DNA of 64,000 nucleotides from JBHJHP01 sp042219825 (GTDB lineage: Bacteria; Bacteroidota; Bacteroidia; Bacteroidales; UBA5342). A model generated the notes under the pieces. The model ran no database searches, had not been told where the DNA came from, and was given only the letters and a program-made list of their open reading frames with translations. Shown piece by piece: positions 43,037 through 49,370 of this stretch; positions within the stretch are counted from its first letter, which is position 1; the number at the start of each line of letters is the position of its first letter. The position numbers were made by a program, and so were the translations under genes. The stretch spans positions 1 to 64,000 of the forward strand of contig NZ_JBHJHQ010000006.1 of NCBI RefSeq assembly GCF_042219825.1. Direction: 5' to 3'.

Positions 43037-43918
43037 TTATATACTTGTTAATAGTCTTTTGAAGTGTGATTTTTGCTGTTCGGAGTAAAAATCTGATTGC
43101 AATAAGTCGTCCAGAAATGCCTGACGGCTGCGGTTCAACTCGTTTGTATCACCTTTTGCTTTTAAAATTCTTAAGCAGAACCATTTATAAATGTAGTTGT
43201 TTGGGTAATATGCGACAAGTTCCCTAGCATTTTTTAACGCTTGGTCAAAATTCTTTTCTCCTTCGAAATAAATGCGGACCAAAAAATACAAAGCTTCAGT
43301 TCTTACAAAGACGGATGGTGAATTTTTTAGATTTTCGAGCATTATAATGCCTGACCGTTTATTTGACTCCGGCCAGTCGTTCAGGATATACCTTGCTGCA
43401 AAAGTGTTTTCTCTGGCGTACGTAATGTAGTAGTTAAATAAGCCCCAGTAAAGCATATTGAAATCATCGGTTGGTTCCGGATCATACTGGTTAAAAAACT
43501 GTCTGATATCATCAAAAAGTAGAAGAGGGGCAATATAATTTGATTTTGAAATATTTACTCTTAGTTTTAACAGGTTTACCGAAACTTCATATACTCGTTT
43601 CAAAGAATCATCATTTCCCGGTGTGGGTTTGTAACGAAGGTAATTGGTACAGGTCTTAATATTGAATTCTGCTTCGTTTCCACTCAGATACTCCCAATAA
43701 TATGAATAGGCATAGGGCAGAACTTTGTATTCTTCGTCCGTCTGCATGGAATATGTAAGTTCACGGGCTTCTTTAAATCTGAAGTTGTAAATGAGGCTGA
43801 CAATGGAGTCCAGTTGGGACAGTTTAAATTGCCCAGCCTGCATTTCTGATACGTACAGTTGTGATGTTATGATTATGACCAGAAAGAGGTATTTATGGAT
43901 GTGCTTTACCAATTTCAA
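43037..43918 (-). CDS. Exported helical-repeat protein, end of the YidD operon
   Basis: 293 residues with a hydrophobic N-terminal signal (about 8-27). The rest is helical with a TPR-like pattern (for example FKEARELTYSMQTDEEYKVL and FVRTEALYFLVRIYFEGEKN). It starts at a TTG inside the end of the preceding gene, overlapping it by 26 bases, so it is the last gene of a five-gene overlapping operon. No family recognised. It may be a scaffold for the other exported products; inference. Confidence 0.6.
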   Translation of the reverse strand: MKLVKHIHKYLFLVIIITSQLYVSEMQAGQFKLSQLDSIVSLIYNFRFKEARELTYSMQTDEEYKVLPYAYSYYWEYLSGNEAEFNIKTCTNYLRYKPTPGNDDSLKRVYEVSVNLLKLRVNISKSNYIAPLLLFDDIRQFFNQYDPEPTDDFNMLYWGLFNYYITYARENTFAARYILNDWPESNKRSGIIMLENLKNSPSVFVRTEALYFLVRIYFEGEKNFDQALKNARELVAYYPNNYIYKWFCLRILKAKGDTNELNRSRQAFLDDLLQSDFYSEQQKSHFKRLLTSI

Positions 43919-44738
43919 GAATATGATTAAATACGTCGTTTTTTACTTCCATCAGTTTATGTTCTGCCATATGTTTGGCTTTTTCGGCTCCTCCCATATA
44001 GTATCTCTGAAACCAGGGCCCGAACAAAAACAGTCCGTCGAATCCGGAGTAGATAATTCCTACCTGAACCATTCCGTACATTAATGCACTTAACAATACA
44101 AATGAATTAATTCCATCCTTTATATTACCGGTGTGAATCTGCCCTAATCCGGGTAACATATAGCTCATGGTTTCAACTTTTCCAGGGCGATGTCTTTTTT
44201 GCATTTTTTTGAGGTATGCAAATTCAGCATCCAGTTGATTTATTTCTCCGGGGCTTAAGTTTTTTGCAAAACTGGCTTTGGCATTTTCAAAATCATCCAT
44301 CCCATAATATACGACTCCCAGATAAAACCAAAATGTTTCTGTCTGAGCTGTATCATAAAGTGAATCTACATTCACCAGTTCGTAATATGCATTAGAAAAC
44401 CTCTTTCTTAAAATATTTGAATATGTTTTCCGTAAAAGAATCTCGGTCTTTATGCTGTCATTGTTTTGTGCAAAGTAAGCTTTGTCCAGAAATATGTCTG
44501 AGAGGCCGTAGGATCCTGTTTTAAAATAACATTCGCCAATACTTCTGTAACTTTCCGCAGTGTAGGTTGTACCAAGAAAAATTGCACGGTTAAATTCCCT
44601 GGCCGCATCACTGAAATTTCCTTTTTCAAATTGCTGTCTGGCAAAACTGTATGCCTGATCACCTACCTGAGCATATGTTGAAAAGGTAAGCAGACTAAAA
44701 ATCAGATATATATAACTTCGTTTTATTAACAATTTCAT
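43893..44738 (-). CDS. Exported TPR protein with a C-terminal membrane hairpin (second copy)
   Basis: 281 residues. Signal peptide about 1-23. Residues 25-185 carry TPR-like helices (SFARQQFEKGNFSDAAREFN). After a short linker the motif MLPGLGQIHTGNIKDGINSF opens a hydrophobic C-terminal region (about 195-255) similar to DUF5683/TM2-like PGXGQ proteins. It shares this layout with the gene upstream and overlaps it by 44 bases. Role unknown; it probably sits in a membrane with its TPR part in the periplasm. Confidence 0.65.
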   Translation of the reverse strand: MKLLIKRSYIYLIFSLLTFSTYAQVGDQAYSFARQQFEKGNFSDAAREFNRAIFLGTTYTAESYRSIGECYFKTGSYGLSDIFLDKAYFAQNNDSIKTEILLRKTYSNILRKRFSNAYYELVNVDSLYDTAQTETFWFYLGVVYYGMDDFENAKASFAKNLSPGEINQLDAEFAYLKKMQKRHRPGKVETMSYMLPGLGQIHTGNIKDGINSFVLLSALMYGMVQVGIIYSGFDGLFLFGPWFQRYYMGGAEKAKHMAEHKLMEVKNDVFNHILEIGKAHP

Positions 44739-45522
44739 CTTCTTTTGAAAGGTTGTACTTTCTTACCGTGTTATAGCCACCATATACATTTCCCGAATAA
44801 TATCCTACGGCCATGGCTCCTAAAAACCAGGTGTAAGGATTTTTTATGCCGTATTTATCGTATGCCCTGTAGGCCAGAAGTCCTGATATTGAGGTCATAA
44901 AAAAACCGACAAGTCCATCCTGCCATGCCCCGGCATACACTTTACCGGTTCCCGGTATGATAGCAGAAAATACCGCTCCCAGTGCCGGATGTTTGAGTTT
45001 CAGGTTTTTGCTTTCATCCACAAGATTCAATAGTGGAGAAATATTAGGTTCATTTCCATTCAATAATTCAGCTGCATCCCAGGCTTCCTGCCAGTCTTTT
45101 TCAACCAATCGGGTAGAAACGATATATTTTGATTTATAAGAAAGACAGCAGTTCTTTTCAATAAATGACATGCATTCATCATAATCCCCATCTTTAATTA
45201 ACAAACTGGCATACAGGGTGCCGTAGCTGTCCGGCATCAGTTTGAGATCATAATCCTTTGAATAGTTCCTGTAGGCAATCAGAGCTTTGTCTTTTTGGTT
45301 CAGTATAGAATAAGTTTTAAACAACATAAAATTGCTGACCGAATCCTGAGGCTGAAAATATACGGCACGTTCAAATTCCTGTGCCGCCAGGTTATATTGA
45401 TTTGTATTGAATAGATACTGACCGAATTTGAGGGAATGCTCAAAGTCGTATGCTGTCTGGGACAATGCATTGAGGGAAAAAAACAGCAAAAAAAACAGGA
45501 GACTATTCTTTAACCGGATCAT
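44695..45522 (-). CDS. Exported TPR protein with a C-terminal membrane hairpin (first copy)
   Basis: 275 residues from the ATG at 45520-45522, whose product MIRLKNSLLFFLLFFSLNALSQ... is a normal signal peptide. An ATG at 45538-45540 and a much longer frame are also open but lack support. TPR-like helices cover about 25-170 (FEHSLKFGQYLFNTNQYNLA), then IIPGTGKVYAGAWQDGLVGF starts a hydrophobic tail (about 185-260) similar to DUF5683. It overlaps the YidD-like gene by 20 bases and the next gene by 44. It appears to be a paralog of the following gene. Confidence 0.65.
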   Translation of the reverse strand: MIRLKNSLLFFLLFFSLNALSQTAYDFEHSLKFGQYLFNTNQYNLAAQEFERAVYFQPQDSVSNFMLFKTYSILNQKDKALIAYRNYSKDYDLKLMPDSYGTLYASLLIKDGDYDECMSFIEKNCCLSYKSKYIVSTRLVEKDWQEAWDAAELLNGNEPNISPLLNLVDESKNLKLKHPALGAVFSAIIPGTGKVYAGAWQDGLVGFFMTSISGLLAYRAYDKYGIKNPYTWFLGAMAVGYYSGNVYGGYNTVRKYNLSKEDEIVNKTKLYISDF

Positions 45523-45895
45523 AAAACTGTCCTGATTCATGAATTTTATAATATTTAGGTGATGCAAACGGATGACATCGGGTAAGACGATCGTAAATTT
45601 TAAATACAGATTTAGGAAATGGTTCCTGACGCAGGCATTCAACGGCATAAACAGAACAACTGGGATAAAACACACAGGATTGCATATCCTGGGAAGAAAA
45701 GAATGTTTTGTACCCTACAAATAAAACAGCTGCTGTAAATTCCAGCTCATTGGAACTGTTTTTGATATAACCATTGTAAGACGTATGTTCCGAAACCTCA
45801 AAAAGATCTTTTAATTCCTGTTTTTCATTGTTTTGAGCCGAAATTTCAATACAGATGCCTATGAAGCCTAATATGATCAAGTATTTAAGTTTCAC
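45503..45895 (-). CDS. YidD-domain protein with a signal peptide
   Basis: 130 residues. The C-terminal 75 residues match YidD, the membrane-protein insertion efficiency factor: CVFYPSCSVYAVECL and the later RCHPFASPKYY, with a terminal DPV. Canonical YidD is about 70-85 residues, cytoplasmic and encoded by rnpA/yidC. Here residues 1-20 form a cleavable signal peptide (GICIEISAQ) and an extra 35 residues follow. If exported, its Cys-rich domain would sit in the periplasm. It overlaps its neighbours at both ends (four bases upstream, 20 downstream). Function unknown; see findings. Confidence 0.8.
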   Translation of the reverse strand: MKLKYLIILGFIGICIEISAQNNEKQELKDLFEVSEHTSYNGYIKNSSNELEFTAAVLFVGYKTFFSSQDMQSCVFYPSCSVYAVECLRQEPFPKSVFKIYDRLTRCHPFASPKYYKIHESGQFYDPVKE

Positions 45896-46575
45896 AGATC
45901 AGGAATTTTAAAATTATACAATGATTCATTGCTACTCTCATTAAGTTTGATGTTTGCCAGGTTTGTTATCTGCATATACTGGGATGAGTCGTTGTAATAA
46001 GTTACACTTAAAATTTCACTGGGAATTTCTGTCCCATCAATGCTTTCATACTTTTTAAATATCTGGCGACTTAATATTTTCATATCCTTATCGTAGATAA
46101 CCACAGAATAAAGGCGTTTGTCTTTATTAGCAACAAGAATTTTTCCTACATATTTACCAATAATACCACTTGGCAACCATGATGTAACGACAATACCTTT
46201 CTTTTTCTCAACGTTGTTTATCTGAAATCCGGCACTTTCTAATCCGTAATTAGCAAATGTACTACTCAGCAAGTAACTGAACATGGTATGTTCGGGCGGG
46301 ATGATGTTTTTTCTGGTTTCCATTAACGTGTCACCATGATAAACGTACAAAAGCGTATCTTTAATAACATATGTTTCCCGTTTAGGAAATGTGTTTTTGA
46401 AAACAAGTGTCTTTATATTTTTATCAAAAAATACCTCTCCTTTAGTGACCCGGAATAAACTGTCCAGACCTTTCGATTTAAACAAAAAATCTGAATGGAT
46501 ACGGTAAGCTTCCTGAGAAAAGCCTGCGACTGAGAGAATAATCGAACAAAAAAATATTAGAAAAAAGCGTTTCAT
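45892..46575 (-). CDS. LolA-like exported protein, first gene of the YidD operon
   Basis: 227 residues with a signal peptide (1-20, SVAGFSQ). The mature part has the strand pattern and KGEVFFDKNIKTLVFKNTFP motif area of the LolA/RseB-like periplasmic lipoprotein or hydrophobic-ligand carrier fold. It precedes the YidD-like gene with a four-base overlap. A terminator lies just upstream (46585-46610), so the operon probably uses a promoter not recognised here or read-through. Carrier function is inference from fold appearance. Confidence 0.6.
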   Translation of the reverse strand: MKRFFLIFFCSIILSVAGFSQEAYRIHSDFLFKSKGLDSLFRVTKGEVFFDKNIKTLVFKNTFPKRETYVIKDTLLYVYHGDTLMETRKNIIPPEHTMFSYLLSSTFANYGLESAGFQINNVEKKKGIVVTSWLPSGIIGKYVGKILVANKDKRLYSVVIYDKDMKILSRQIFKKYESIDGTEIPSEILSVTYYNDSSQYMQITNLANIKLNESSNESLYNFKIPDL

Positions 46576-46584
46576 AAAGTATGT

Positions 46585-46610
46585 AAAAAAGCCCGGATTT
46601 GCACCGGGCT
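46585..46610 (-). terminator. Intrinsic terminator after paralog A
   Basis: AGCCCGG and CCGGGCT around a 7-nt loop, followed on the minus strand by six T. It ends the five-gene paralog cluster and separates it from the YidD operon. Confidence 0.82.
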
Positions 46611-46620
46611 GTTCTGTATT

Positions 46621-47085
46621 TTAATAAGTGAAAAGTACTCCACCCCCGTAAAGCAATGTTGAGATTATACAACCCCAGAGGGCTTTTCTGGTTTCATCTT
46701 TGTCTCTGTCTGTCAGGAAGTAAACAATTAATAAACCGACCCAGCTTAACAAACATCCCCACAGGAATGACGGAATACCAAGTGGTGGGCCTACTTCGCC
46801 ATCAGCAGATAAAGGTAAAGACGAGGATGAACTAACAAGTTCAAGGTTTGCAACATCCTGAGAAGCAAGCTCTTCATATGTTACATCGCTTTGAGAAATC
46901 AGGCTGGTTACATCTTCAATCTCTGAAAAAGCAGCATAAATGGCATCTTCACTAAAGTTTAAAACTTCCTGAGCTTCGTTTGAAAGGTCAGAACTACTAA
47001 ATGATAGTGCTCCTGCAAACGTCTGGGCATTAAACAACACGAGTGCCATCAGTACAGAAGCAATTTTTAGAAAAAACTTTTTCAT
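46621..47085 (-). CDS. GIPSFLWGC-family exported protein, paralog A
   Basis: 154 residues. Signal peptide about 1-24 (NAQTFAG). Acidic/aromatic motif LNFSEDAIYAAFSEIEDV near 43-60. A Ser-rich linker leads to PPLGIPSFLWGC (about 100-111), a hydrophobic hairpin (LLSWVGLLIVYFLT), a charged turn (DRDKDETRKA) and the second GC followed by another hydrophobic stretch. Cysteines are 27 residues apart. It is closest to paralog C, which suggests recent duplication. Own promoter at 47131-47160 and terminator at 46585-46610. No function known to me. Confidence 0.8.
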   Translation of the reverse strand: MKKFFLKIASVLMALVLFNAQTFAGALSFSSSDLSNEAQEVLNFSEDAIYAAFSEIEDVTSLISQSDVTYEELASQDVANLELVSSSSSLPLSADGEVGPPLGIPSFLWGCLLSWVGLLIVYFLTDRDKDETRKALWGCIISTLLYGGGVLFTY

Positions 47086-47130
47086 AATAGCTAATTTAAG
47101 TGAGTTATATTGTCATAGAAGCGACATATA

Positions 47131-47160
47131 CAAATATAGCTTTTACCTTTAATTATTCAA
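47131..47160 (-). promoter_or_regulatory. Promoter of paralog A
   Basis: On the minus strand TTG (47158-47160), a 19-nt spacer and TATATTTG (47131-47138), about 45 nt before the start at 47085. The TTG abuts the stop of paralog B. Confidence 0.6.
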
Positions 47161-47161
47161 A

Positions 47162-47683
47162 TTAATAGTATTGTAAATTGCCTGATGTTGAACCTGAGGT
47201 TGCGGCTACTACAAATACTGCGTAAACTAATATGTATACTACTGTTGGCACAACATAGCCAACAACACATCCGTTTAATGCCTTTTTTAATTCCACTTTG
47301 TTTTCGTCAGTGAAAATATAAACGATAATAATCCCTACAACGCCGAAAACACATCCCCAAAGAAATGAGGGTATGCCCAAAGGAGGCTCAGTTGTGTCTA
47401 CATCATCTTCAGGCAATGGAAGAGAAGCCTCCAAAGAAATATTTTTAAGAAGTAAAGAATTATGAGCCGTTTCGGTAGATGCGCCCTGAGAATTTATTTG
47501 GTTTGTTAAATCGTTGATTTCATCAAATTGACTGTAAATCAGATCTTCATCAAAATTTATTATCTCATCAACATTATCTGTTGAACCGGACGAGACACTG
47601 ATTATATTACTTCCCAGAACCTGAATATTTATTAACAGGAAAGCTAAGATTATAGAGATGAATTTAAACAGAATTTTCTTCAT
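47162..47683 (-). CDS. GIPSFLWGC-family exported protein, paralog B
   Basis: 173 residues, the longest of the five. Signal peptide about 1-24. Motif INFDEDLIYSQFDEINDL near 42-59. PPLGIPSFLWGC (about 99-110), hairpin VFGVVGIIIVYIFT, turn DENKVELKKA, then GC and an extended second hydrophobic region (about 140-160) with a Ser/Gly-rich tail ending in YY. The two Cys are again 27 residues apart. Own promoter at 47710-47740. Confidence 0.8.
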   Translation of the reverse strand: MKKILFKFISIILAFLLINIQVLGSNIISVSSGSTDNVDEIINFDEDLIYSQFDEINDLTNQINSQGASTETAHNSLLLKNISLEASLPLPEDDVDTTEPPLGIPSFLWGCVFGVVGIIIVYIFTDENKVELKKALNGCVVGYVVPTVVYILVYAVFVVAATSGSTSGNLQYY

Positions 47684-47709
47684 AGCAGGTACAAATAATT
47701 GTATTATAC

Positions 47710-47740
47710 AAATGTAATTTTTGAATGAATAAATTACAAG
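47710..47740 (-). promoter_or_regulatory. Promoter of paralog B
   Basis: On the minus strand TTG (47738-47740), a 20-nt spacer and TACATTTG (47710-47717), about 27 nt before the start at 47683. Confidence 0.6.
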
Positions 47741-47751
47741 TAATGGACATA

Positions 47752-47779
47752 AAAAAAGCCAGTCAATGACTGGCTTTTA
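47752..47779. terminator. Intrinsic terminator after paralog C
   Basis: AAAAGCCAGTCA and TGACTGGCTTTT form a near-perfect stem with flanking A and T runs, active on either strand. It lies 17 bp past the stop of paralog C and just upstream of the promoter of paralog B. Confidence 0.85.
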
Positions 47780-47795
47780 AAGGATATGAAATTTT

Positions 47796-48287
47796 TTAAT
47801 ATGTTGATGCTGAGGCAGCAGCTCCAACGCCCCAGACGATAACATAGAATAAAGTATATGCTACAGCTCCTGCAACACAACCCCATACTGCTTTTTTGGT
47901 TTCATCTTTGTTCTCTTCAGTAAGGAAGTAGACTATCAAAATACCTACCCAACTCAATATACAACCCCAAAGGAATGAAGGTATACCAAGAGGAGGTCCT
48001 GTTGTTCCGTCTTCATCAGCACTTAAAGGGAGGGAAGCATTCATACTTACGTTTTCCAGCATAGAATTATCTGTAATCTCGTCTGCAGAGACATCGTTTG
48101 ATAAAAGCATGTCTGATAACGCATCAATTTCCTGAAATTCACTGTAAATAGCATCTTCGTTGAAGTTAACCAATTCCTGTGCTTCATCACTAAAATCTGA
48201 TCCTGCAAAAGGAGATGCGAAAGTCTGCAGATTTAGCAAGATTAGTGCTAAAAATACAGCTAAGAATTTTTGAAAAAATTTAGCCAT
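47796..48287 (-). CDS. GIPSFLWGC-family exported protein, paralog C
   Basis: 163 residues. Signal peptide about 1-24. Motif VNFNEDAIYSEFQEIDAL near 40-57. The core PPLGIPSFLWGC (about 98-109) is followed by ILSWVGILIVYFLT, turn EENKDETKKA, GC and a second hydrophobic stretch. It shares SLPLSADE and LSWVG with paralog A. Spacing between the Cys is 27 residues. Promoter at 48320-48350 and terminator at 47752-47779 make it a transcript of its own. Confidence 0.8.
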   Translation of the reverse strand: MAKFFQKFLAVFLALILLNLQTFASPFAGSDFSDEAQELVNFNEDAIYSEFQEIDALSDMLLSNDVSADEITDNSMLENVSMNASLPLSADEDGTTGPPLGIPSFLWGCILSWVGILIVYFLTEENKDETKKAVWGCVAGAVAYTLFYVIVWGVGAAASASTY

Positions 48288-48319
48288 GGTTATAATATTT
48301 GGGTTAATAATACGAATAG

Positions 48320-48350
48320 CAAATATAACAGAACAATTCTATATAGTCAA
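48320..48350 (-). promoter_or_regulatory. Promoter of paralog C
   Basis: On the minus strand TTG (48348-48350), a 20-nt spacer and TATATTTG (48320-48327), about 33 nt before the start at 48287. Confidence 0.6.
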
Positions 48351-48404
48351 GAAAAAAAACATCCATATTTTATCTGAATGGCTTTCAATACAGTTTAATT
48401 TCAC

Positions 48405-48836
48405 TTATTGGTTTACAGCCTCAGTAATATAAACCGCATAAACAACACCTGCCAGGATGTAACTCATCAGGCAACCAGTGAATGCTTTTTTAGCTTCTCT
48501 GTTATCTTCTGTGATCACTTTTACCAGGATAATTCCGGTCACTCCGCCAACACAACCCCATAAAAATGAAGGTATTCCAAATGCCTCATCCATAGCATAA
48601 GGATCATCTTCACTTGCCAGGGGCAGAAGAGCAGCAGCATCGTTTATGTTATCAGCATATTCCCCTAATACTGAACTTTCAAAAGAGTCATATATTTCAC
48701 TCTCATTGAAAGCAAAGAATTCATCAATTTCATTGTCCGAATTCAGACTGGTTACATAATTTCCCGCCTGGGTCTGGCTGGTAAAAATTAATAAAGCAAA
48801 CAACAGTGACGTAATTTTCAAGAGTCTTTTTTTCAT
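48405..48836 (-). CDS. GIPSFLWGC-family exported protein, paralog D
   Basis: 143 residues, the shortest. Signal peptide about 1-24 (TSQTQAG). The aromatic motif is FAFNESEIYDSFESSVLG. The core reads FGIPSFLWGC, with AMDEA in place of the PPL lead, then VGGVTGIILVKVIT, turn EDNREAKKA and GC. One residue is missing between the Cys (26, not 27) and the usual Tyr of VYxxT is Lys. It follows paralog E by only 12 bp and has no promoter of its own, so D and E are probably one transcript. Confidence 0.78.
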   Translation of the reverse strand: MKKRLLKITSLLFALLIFTSQTQAGNYVTSLNSDNEIDEFFAFNESEIYDSFESSVLGEYADNINDAAALLPLASEDDPYAMDEAFGIPSFLWGCVGGVTGIILVKVITEDNREAKKAFTGCLMSYILAGVVYAVYITEAVNQ

Positions 48837-48848
48837 AATTAATATATA

Positions 48849-49316
48849 TTAAAAGTAGTTTATATTGTTTTGGTTTGAAATAAAGATAAATATAAGAGCG
48901 ACTGTATTGATAAAGCAACCTGCAAATGCATTATTTGTTTGTTTTACATCACGATCGGTTGCAGCATAAATAAACATCACACCAGGAACGCCGAGTGCAC
49001 AACCCCAGATAATAGAAGGGAGTCCCAGAGATGTTTTATAATTAATATCTGTTTGCTGTTGGTTTAATGATACTTGTACCTGATCTGATAATATACTGGC
49101 AGGGATTTCGTATGAGTTGATACTGCGATTGCTCAACTGTGAAACAAACAAATCTATATCTGAAAACTCATTATAAACAGTTTCTTCATCAAAGTTAATT
49201 ATGTCATTTATTTCTGAAGACGCATTATCTGTTTTGCAAATTTCTGAAGAAAGGGCAAAATTTGAAATGAAGATAAAGCATATTAGAATCCCAACAGGTA
49301 TATTCAAACTTTTCAT
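48849..49316 (-). CDS. GIPSFLWGC-family exported protein, paralog E
   Basis: 155 residues, the most divergent copy and the one next to the SusC-like gene. Signal peptide about 1-24 with an extra early Cys (SSEICK). Motif INFDEETVYNEFSDIDLF is kept. The core is LGLPSIIWGC, then ALGVPGVMFIYAAT, turn DRDVKQTNNA and GC, with 27 residues between the Cys. The KKA of the others is NNA here. Promoter at 49335-49363. It starts 54 bp after the SusC-like gene ends. Confidence 0.75.
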   Translation of the reverse strand: MKSLNIPVGILICFIFISNFALSSEICKTDNASSEINDIINFDEETVYNEFSDIDLFVSQLSNRSINSYEIPASILSDQVQVSLNQQQTDINYKTSLGLPSIIWGCALGVPGVMFIYAATDRDVKQTNNAFAGCFINTVALIFIFISNQNNINYF

Positions 49317-49334
49317 TCAACAAGTAATTTAAAT

Positions 49335-49363
49335 CAAAAATAACAAAATATATTAAAGAACAA
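49335..49363 (-). promoter_or_regulatory. Promoter of paralogs E and D
   Basis: On the minus strand TTG (49361-49363), an 18-nt spacer and TATTTTTG (49335-49342), about 20 nt before the start at 49316. Confidence 0.5.
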
Positions 49364-49370
49364 CTAAAAC

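Noticed and set aside
45523..45675. Longer N-terminus of the first TPR-hairpin protein
   Set aside because: The extra 51 residues are read inside the YidD-like gene and are not signal-like; MIRLKNSLLFFLLF at 45522 is.
46621..49316. The five paralogs as bacteriocin or lanthipeptide precursors
   Set aside because: Each has a standard signal peptide and about 120 or more mature residues with membrane hairpins; no modification enzyme, peptidase-containing exporter or double-glycine leader is nearby.
46621..49316. The five paralogs as phage holins
   Set aside because: No endolysin, phage genes or att sites; holins do not carry the long exported N-terminal part seen here.
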